From Dermatemys mawii (taxonomy: Eukaryota; Chordata; Testudines; Dermatemydidae): a stretch of DNA of 64,000 nucleotides. The number at the start of each line of letters is the position of its first letter. Position 1 is the stretch's first letter. The notes under the pieces were generated by a model that was given only the letters and a program-made list of their open reading frames with translations, was not told where the DNA came from and did not search any database. This document shows, piece after piece, positions 58,835-64,000 of the stretch. A program made the translations under genes and the position numbers. Location of the stretch: contig ML677374.1 in the NCBI GenBank assembly GCA_007922305.1, positions 7,115,619 to 7,179,618 of the forward strand. The letters are read 5' to 3'.

Positions 58835-58940
58835 GGGTGGGATTTTCAAAAGCACTCAGTGTTGGCCAAACTGCAGTTCTATAGAAATCAGTCAGAGCAG
58901 AGTTAGACCAGTGTTTAGTGTGTTTGAAAGTCCTGCCTCT
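58835..58940. repeat. Dispersed 'gggattttcaaaagcactcag' repeat
   Basis: GGTGGGATTTTCAAAAGCAC, then TTGGCCAAACT and AGAAATCAGTCAGAGCAGAG, is a copy of the abundant family with a CATTGA/TCAATG core. Confidence 0.5.
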
Positions 58941-61489
58941 AGTGGACAAGAACTGGCTGTTGTCTGGTGGAGATGGATGGGAAATCATTTTATAGTCCGG
59001 ACCACAACTGCTAGAGGCAGCTGTGAGGCAGGCAGGTGAAGTTAGCTTCCCCATCCCTCTCTAGCAATGCAGTGCTTTGCTAAGCTACCTCCTGCACTGC
59101 CAGTGCTGAGCAGACACTGCCAGTGGTGCTGAGCTCTGTGCTGGATTTGAAATATACTCTCCTATCCATTCTGGGCTACAGCTGTCTACGCCATATGGAT
59201 CCAGGAGTGCAGATCACCTCGCTCTCCTGCCTCCAACTGTTCTGCAGTATTTCAGTCACACTGCCTTAAACCCCACCTAGTTCATTTGTTCAAAGAAACA
59301 GCAGGCGCGCAGGGCAAACAGGAGCAGGATGGATGAGATGAGTTAAGGGCTATGCATGTGTGAGCATCAATTGCTCAGGCGTTGCCTCTAGAATTTCAGA
59401 TACTTTAATAAAAGTTGGATTAGACTCTTACAGTCACAGCGCTGAACACTGTGTGTATGTCATTTTGCTTGTGTCAGGGACTCATTCCTCATGTGGGTTT
59501 TCCCCTTCTTTAGTGGTCTACCTGTTGTGGCGATTTGACACAGATATGCTGTCACTTAGCCACAACAGGAAGAGCACGTGGCAGGGAAGAGCTGCAGCAG
59601 CTTGATTGCTTTTCCATGCTGTGGGGCAGAAGTTGGCGAGAGAAGAGCTGAGCTTCTGACTCACCTAGTGTGGTACCAGTTTTGGGCAGCATGAATGATG
59701 AGAGAAACAACCTTCTCTTCCTGAGACGAATGTAATGTGCAGAGGCTGGGTGTGAGAAGCTGGTGGGCTGAGCCAGCAGCTGGGGAAGGGGAGATTGTGC
59801 TCCAAGCAATGGCAACACTTTATTCCCTTTGCTCAGGATTTTTCTTGACCTTAGAAATCAAGATTCAGAACAAAGTGTCCCACCTTGTCAGGCCCTTGTT
59901 TCCAGCCCCTCAGAGCCCCCAGGCTTCTTCACAGTCCTTATAACCCTTCTTCCATGGCTACCTGGCTGAATTTTCATTCCAGCCAGCTCCTGTTTCTTGC
60001 CCTGACAGGCGTTGAGAGCACTTTACCTGACTCTGGGTCCTGCCCGCATGCTGTGCCCAGGAGATGGGAAACCTTATGTGGTTCCTCCTACGGCTTGTGA
60101 CTGGAAGCAAGCATGGGAACTGCAACTCCAGCTCCAGTTTCAAAGGGCTGTAAAAGGTAAAGTGAGATGCACACATGCTCCAAGGCTCTCTTACGAGTCC
60201 CTATTCCATTAATTTCAGTGGGAGTCCCATGCTGAAGCCACTGCAGGATTGGACCCAGAGTGAGTTGGGCTTCTCAGCTGGGCAAAGACCACTCCTGTAA
60301 GTCTTTGGGAAACACATTGGCTTGAACTAGGATTCCTATTTAGATGTGGGATTTCCACTTGGTGCATGTGCTATCTGTATGATGGGAGGTGTATGTTCAA
60401 GATGAAGTTTTTGCTGCAAACTAATCTTGGCTATACCTAGCTGTAGAGAAAGCAGTGCCCTTACATTGTTATGGGGACAGGGTGTCCACACCAAAGTTGA
60501 TGCTACAGTTCAATGTGGGCAATGGCATTTTGCTTGCTTAAAATAGTCTCCTTTCTCATTTCAACTGGAGAAGTATATCAGTATTTTTCCGCTTCTCTTT
60601 GAGCTGTTAAACAGCTGCTATTTTCCACCCCAGAAGTGGCTGAACTTCATAGTAAGTGAGTGAATGTTGTATAGCGCAAACAGTTTGTAAATTGCTTGGG
60701 ATCCTTCTGGATTAAAGGTGCTGGACAAACATAAATTTCTTGTCTTTGATGCAGTTTGTTGTGTATGAATTCAGCTCACATATCTTCCCCCAGACTGTCT
60801 CTGCATCTCGTACTAGCCCAGTCATTGTGGAATTAATGTTATTTATTTGGAGACCAGGTAGATAATTCATGTAGGTGGCCAGTATTTTAAATTCCAAGGG
60901 CAGATGGCACAATGCAGGAGCATTAACTTGGTTCTAACCTTGTTGCCTGATGAACTTGCAGAGACAGCAGCTGCAGAACGATGTCTCTTCACCAGCATGC
61001 TGCTTGCCTACCAGCCGATTGCTTTCTCCATACTTGCTATGCTGCTCTTTGCCTTAAGAGAGCCCAATTCACAGACGTAATCAGCTCAGCAGTTATCTGA
61101 AACTGCATCCCAGTGCTGTTCTCTTTGCCGTGCCCAGAGCAGTCTATGTATGCTGGGAGTCTGAGCCACCAATGTGTAATAACTTCTTTGTGCTGACTTT
61201 AAACATAGCTTGTGTTAGCTGGATAATTCATAAAGGCCACTGCGCTCTTAATTTCTTTGGTTCTTGCTTGTTTTTAAATAGTGCATGGCGTATATGGATA
61301 TTTCTGTTCTGTAGAATAATTCTGACAAGGAAATATCACTGAGATAAAACTCTCCTTGCAGGGAGTATGCATTTAAGTTTCGCTCAGCTGTATGTGAGAC
61401 AGCCAGGTTGAGCAGTTAAGAGCTGGGCATTGGGAATCATCCCGCCCTGCTCCCTCTCTCTTCCTGATTCCCGTTCCTAATTTGATTGT

Positions 61490-61590
61490 GAGCTTTTTGG
61501 GGCAAGGACTATCTTTATTAATGCATTTGTACTACACCTAACGCAATGGGACCCTGGTCCCTGAGGGCCTACAACAACATAAATAATTAC
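61490..61590 (+). repeat. Dispersed repeat 'tttggggcaaggactatctt...cgcaatgggaccctggtcc'
   Basis: GAGCTTTTTGGGGCAAGGAC, TTTGTACTACACCTAACGCA, ATGGGACCCTGGTCCCTGAG and an AATAA-type tail: the best preserved copy of the family also at 33655 and 40835. Confidence 0.65.
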
Positions 61591-62542
61591 ATACTAATAA
61601 CAGTTATTGGCTTGACCACTGATTGTCAGTGTTCCCTTGTGCAATCCTAGGGAAAATATTCTGTACTTAAGATTTTTCTATTTGTGAAACGATTGTGAGG
61701 CTTAGGTGCTTTGAGATCTTTGGATTACAGAAGCTATACAAATGCAAAATATTCATATTTTTAGTACATCAGTTCACAGTGATTCCATCTCCAATATGAA
61801 ATTCTCAGACTCCGTGAATTGGCTCACCTCCATTGAAGTTAATGGAGTTGTGCCAATGTGTACTAGCAGAGGATTTGGCCTTCTGTTTCACGTATTCTTT
61901 ATGTGCAAAGGCTTTGGGGTAAAGCTGTAGAGCTGCTCTTTACTGCCCCTTGGCCAGGAGATGCGGGTTTGAGTCCCAGTCCTGTTCCCCCTGCAGGAAG
62001 CATGCTCTACTCCTGGGGAAAAGTCAATAGTGATCCAGGTCTTGATGCAGTATGTGACCTGCTTATGGGGTTATTGCATGGAGAAAAAGCAATGCAAAGC
62101 TCTGCGCTTAAGGGGATTTATACGAAGTACAGCTGTGTGGTCTTTGGAAGCAAGCAACCAAATACAGAAAGGCTATAAAACAGTTTATTGGCACCAGAGC
62201 TTTTTCCAGCTGGGATGTTCTGTTGTGTGACAAACAAAACTATTTGACGGAGTTTTGGTTTGCAGTGAGGAAGGGCAAGATACATGCCAAATTGTCATAC
62301 CTTAACCACAAACCCTTTAAAGGTGAACTCGCTTATCCTAGCTCAGGGGCAAAGCAGCTGGGCTGTAGCAGTGGGAGTTTTGTTACTTGTCTCATTATTG
62401 ATTAGGAAAGCGCCAGTCCTGAGATATCGACTACCAGCCTTGTAAACCCATACCACTGGAGAGTATCTCTGAACAGCATATTGTATTTAGTTTTCCATAC
62501 TGTATGGCTATAAAGGGAGTGCCTGCTTGCCAAAAACAGGGG

Positions 62543-63152
62543 TGTAGCGGGGTGGCGACTCACCCCTGCAGCGCCTCCCGCTGGTCCAGCCAGGAATTAG
62601 CTCTTCCAGCATCCAGAGCGCCCTCTGCAGGCCATAGTCCCGCTTGTTTTCTGGACCCCAGTGCCTTCCCTGGACCCCGGTGCCCTCTCACCTGGGGTGC
62701 TGCACCACTGCAGTACCCCCACAGTCTCACTCTGGGTCTCCCCTCCCTGGAGAACCCACCAGTCACCACTTGCCCCCGTTCTCTGGGACAGACTGCAGTA
62801 TCATTGTCATTCATCACTGGCAAGGGGGGTTGGCCTGCTGCCTCTACAGCTACTCATGGGCTGCCCCCTGCAACCCCACTACCCATTGTTGGGCCAGTCC
62901 CCTAGGCTCTACTCTGGGTATCTTAAGCTTCCCCTGCAGCCAGGCATGTCTGCCCCCTTAGCTAGAGAAGGAGACTGTCTCTGTGCACCAAACTCTGGGC
63001 CTTTTTATCAGGGCCAGCTGGGCCCTAATTGATGCAGCCACACCTGTGGCTGCCTTCCCAATCAGGCTGGAGCTTGCTTGCTCCCAGCCACAAGCCTTTC
63101 CTGGGCTGTTTTAAGCCCCTTTTAGCAGGAGTGGGGCAGCTGCTCCACTACA
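62543..63152. mobile_element. Solo LTR (610 bp) with a perfect 5-bp target-site duplication
   Basis: The element begins TGTAGCGGGG and ends CTCCACTACA, the TG...CA ends of a long terminal repeat with inverted termini (TGTAG/CTACA). It is flanked on both sides by AGGGG (62538-62542 and 63153-63157). The interior is GC-rich and non-coding. No internal retroelement genes lie on either side, so it is a solo LTR left by recombination between two LTRs. A TTTTTATC near 63002 may be a degenerate TATA box. Orientation is uncertain. Confidence 0.85.
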
Positions 63153-63339
63153 AGGGGATATGGATGAATGCTCTTATTTCTCTTGCTGAACTTGAACTCT
63201 TTTGTGTCTGGGAATTTCCTAATGCAGCGCTTTCCAAGGAGTTGCCTACCCCATCTACATACTGTCTCTCTATCCGGAGCACTCCTGTGGCCCCATCACT
63301 GTACATTTGAGCATCTCACAGTCTTTAATGGATTTATTT

Positions 63340-63412
63340 GGACAACACCCTGTAAGGTAGGGCAGAGCTATTATCACCATTTTACAAATGGGGAACTGAG
63401 GCACAGCAAGAC
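63340..63412 (-). repeat. MIR-like SINE fragment
   Basis: Matches the reverse-complement MIR core, with ATTATCACCATTTTACAAAT followed by GGGGAACTGAGGCACAGC. Confidence 0.6.
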
Positions 63413-63414
63413 CC

Positions 63415-63627
63415 AAGGTATGTCCTCACCACAGAGTTACTTCAGGTGATTCGCTGGGTACCAGCTTGAATGTAAGCAGTGCTCAGGCTTTAGCCTATAG
63501 CCCAGGATGGGCTTTGGGTTTCAGGCACCACCACATTTGAGTGAGACAGTTTGTGTGCAGGTTGGAGCCAGGCTAGGGGCAACACCTAGGTGAGCCACAG
63601 TTAACTCTGCAGTGAAGACAAGCCCCC
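63415..63627. mobile_element. TIR MITE of the CTTCACTGCA family, copy 2
   Basis: The left end AAGGTATGTCCTCACCACAG (then AGTTAC) and the right end, reverse complement GGGGGCTTGTCTTCACTGCA (then GAGTTAAC), are diverged inverted repeats, with the same termini as the copy at 6848-7101. It is inserted at the end of a MIR-like fragment. Confidence 0.6.
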
Positions 63628-63739
63628 TGTGACTCGTGCAGGGTTACCCAGGAAACCTGTGGCAAAGTAAACCAGAATCCAGCTTCCCAAAATCCTAGGC
63701 TAGTGCCATAAGCACCAGACCATCCTTCAACCACATGCA

Positions 63740-64000
63740 GATTCGTAGATTCCAAAGCCAGAAGGGACCACTATTATTCTGTCCTACTGTTTAACACAGG
63801 CCACAGAACTTCCCCCGAATAATTCCTAGAGCAGATCTGTTAGAAAAACATCCAATCTTCATCTAAAAATTGTCAGTGATGGAGAAGCCACCACAACCCT
63901 TGGGAAATTGTTCCAATGGATAATTACTCACCATTAAAAATGTATGCCTTACTTCCAATCTGAATTTGTCTAGCTTCAACATCCAGCCATTGGATCGTGT
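63740..64000 (-). repeat. CR1 LINE 3' region, running off the window
   Basis: Read on the - strand this is a CR1 3' end. On the + strand it starts GATTCGTAGATTCCAAAGCC and contains ACACAGGCCACAGAACTTCC, TCAGTGATGGAGAAGCCACC, AATTGTTCCAATGGATAATT and AGCCATTGGATCGTGT at the window edge. It is the longest CR1 copy here and continues past 64000. Confidence 0.8.

Larger units (their letters stand above)
38574..64000 (+). other. Putative long first intron of CUEDC1
   Basis: 25 kb without any recognisable coding exon follows the donor at 38574. It holds MITEs, CR1 tails, MIR-like fragments, a G-rich low-complexity region and a solo LTR. CUEDC1 has a very long first intron in other amniotes, which fits. 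I searched for its CUE-domain coding exon and did not see it, so it should lie beyond 64000. Confidence 0.4.

Noticed and set aside
61935..61990. tRNA-like B-box (GGGTTTGAGTCCC)
   Set aside because: No matching A-box or cloverleaf at the right distance; more likely a MIR or tRNA-SINE remnant.
62504..63032. Overlapping ORFs of 100-130 codons
   Set aside because: They lie within the solo LTR, are Pro/Ser/Leu-rich and match nothing recognisable.
39000..64000. CUEDC1 coding exons
   Set aside because: No frame encodes the CUE-domain region I would recognise; the assignment of the region to CUEDC1 rests on synteny only.

Overview
This is vertebrate nuclear DNA: mostly non-coding, with large introns, GT-AG splice sites, CpG islands and many old interspersed repeats. 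CR1-type LINE tails, MIR/CORE-SINE-like fragments, a 5S-rRNA-derived SINE, hAT-like MITEs with 8-bp target-site duplications and terminal-inverted-repeat MITEs opening with GTCTACAC or CTTCACTGCA, together with the absence of L1 and Alu, point to a sauropsid. I think a turtle is most likely and a crocodilian is the alternative. That is inference from repeat character. The single coding gene is certain to family level but does not fix the species.

The one gene whose coding sequence I can read in full is VEZF1 (vascular endothelial zinc finger 1; known in chicken as BGP1), on the + strand from ATG 14993 to TAA 28582-28584. It has six coding exons: 14993-15025, 20963-21660, 22432-22495, 23509-23692, 25351-25491 and 28157-28584. 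They splice in frame to 1548 nt, or 515 aa, with six C2H2 fingers, a short polyglutamine tract and a Pro/Thr/Ser/Val/Asn-rich tail. Exon 1 sits in a CpG island. A 3'UTR of about 1.9 kb probably ends after the AATAAA at 30453.

Layout. 1-10480 is intergenic and repeat-rich, with two hAT MITEs, a 10-bp assembly gap at 5027-5036 and a TIR MITE at 6848. 10480-11200 is an orphan CpG island. 11200-14160 is intergenic. 14165-15936 holds the VEZF1 promoter and start of intron 1, with an unusual cluster of long dG/dC homopolymers (longest G29). 15026-28156 is the VEZF1 introns and exons, with a hAT MITE and a fold-back MITE in intron 1. 28585-30475 is the 3'UTR. 30480-38100 is intergenic. 38150-39010 is a CpG island with a strong splice donor at 38574. 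In amniotes CUEDC1 lies downstream of VEZF1 in the same orientation, so this is probably CUEDC1's non-coding first exon, and 38574-64000 would be its first intron. That intron carries many MITEs, a solo LTR with a perfect 5-bp target duplication (62543-63152), CR1 tails and one possible conserved element or exon near 52.2-52.5 kb.

Most provocative observation: VEZF1/BGP1 is a protein known for binding strings of deoxyguanosine, and its own promoter here is packed with dG/dC strings, including 29 consecutive Gs 479 bp before the start codon. That suggests autoregulation, which is testable but unproven.
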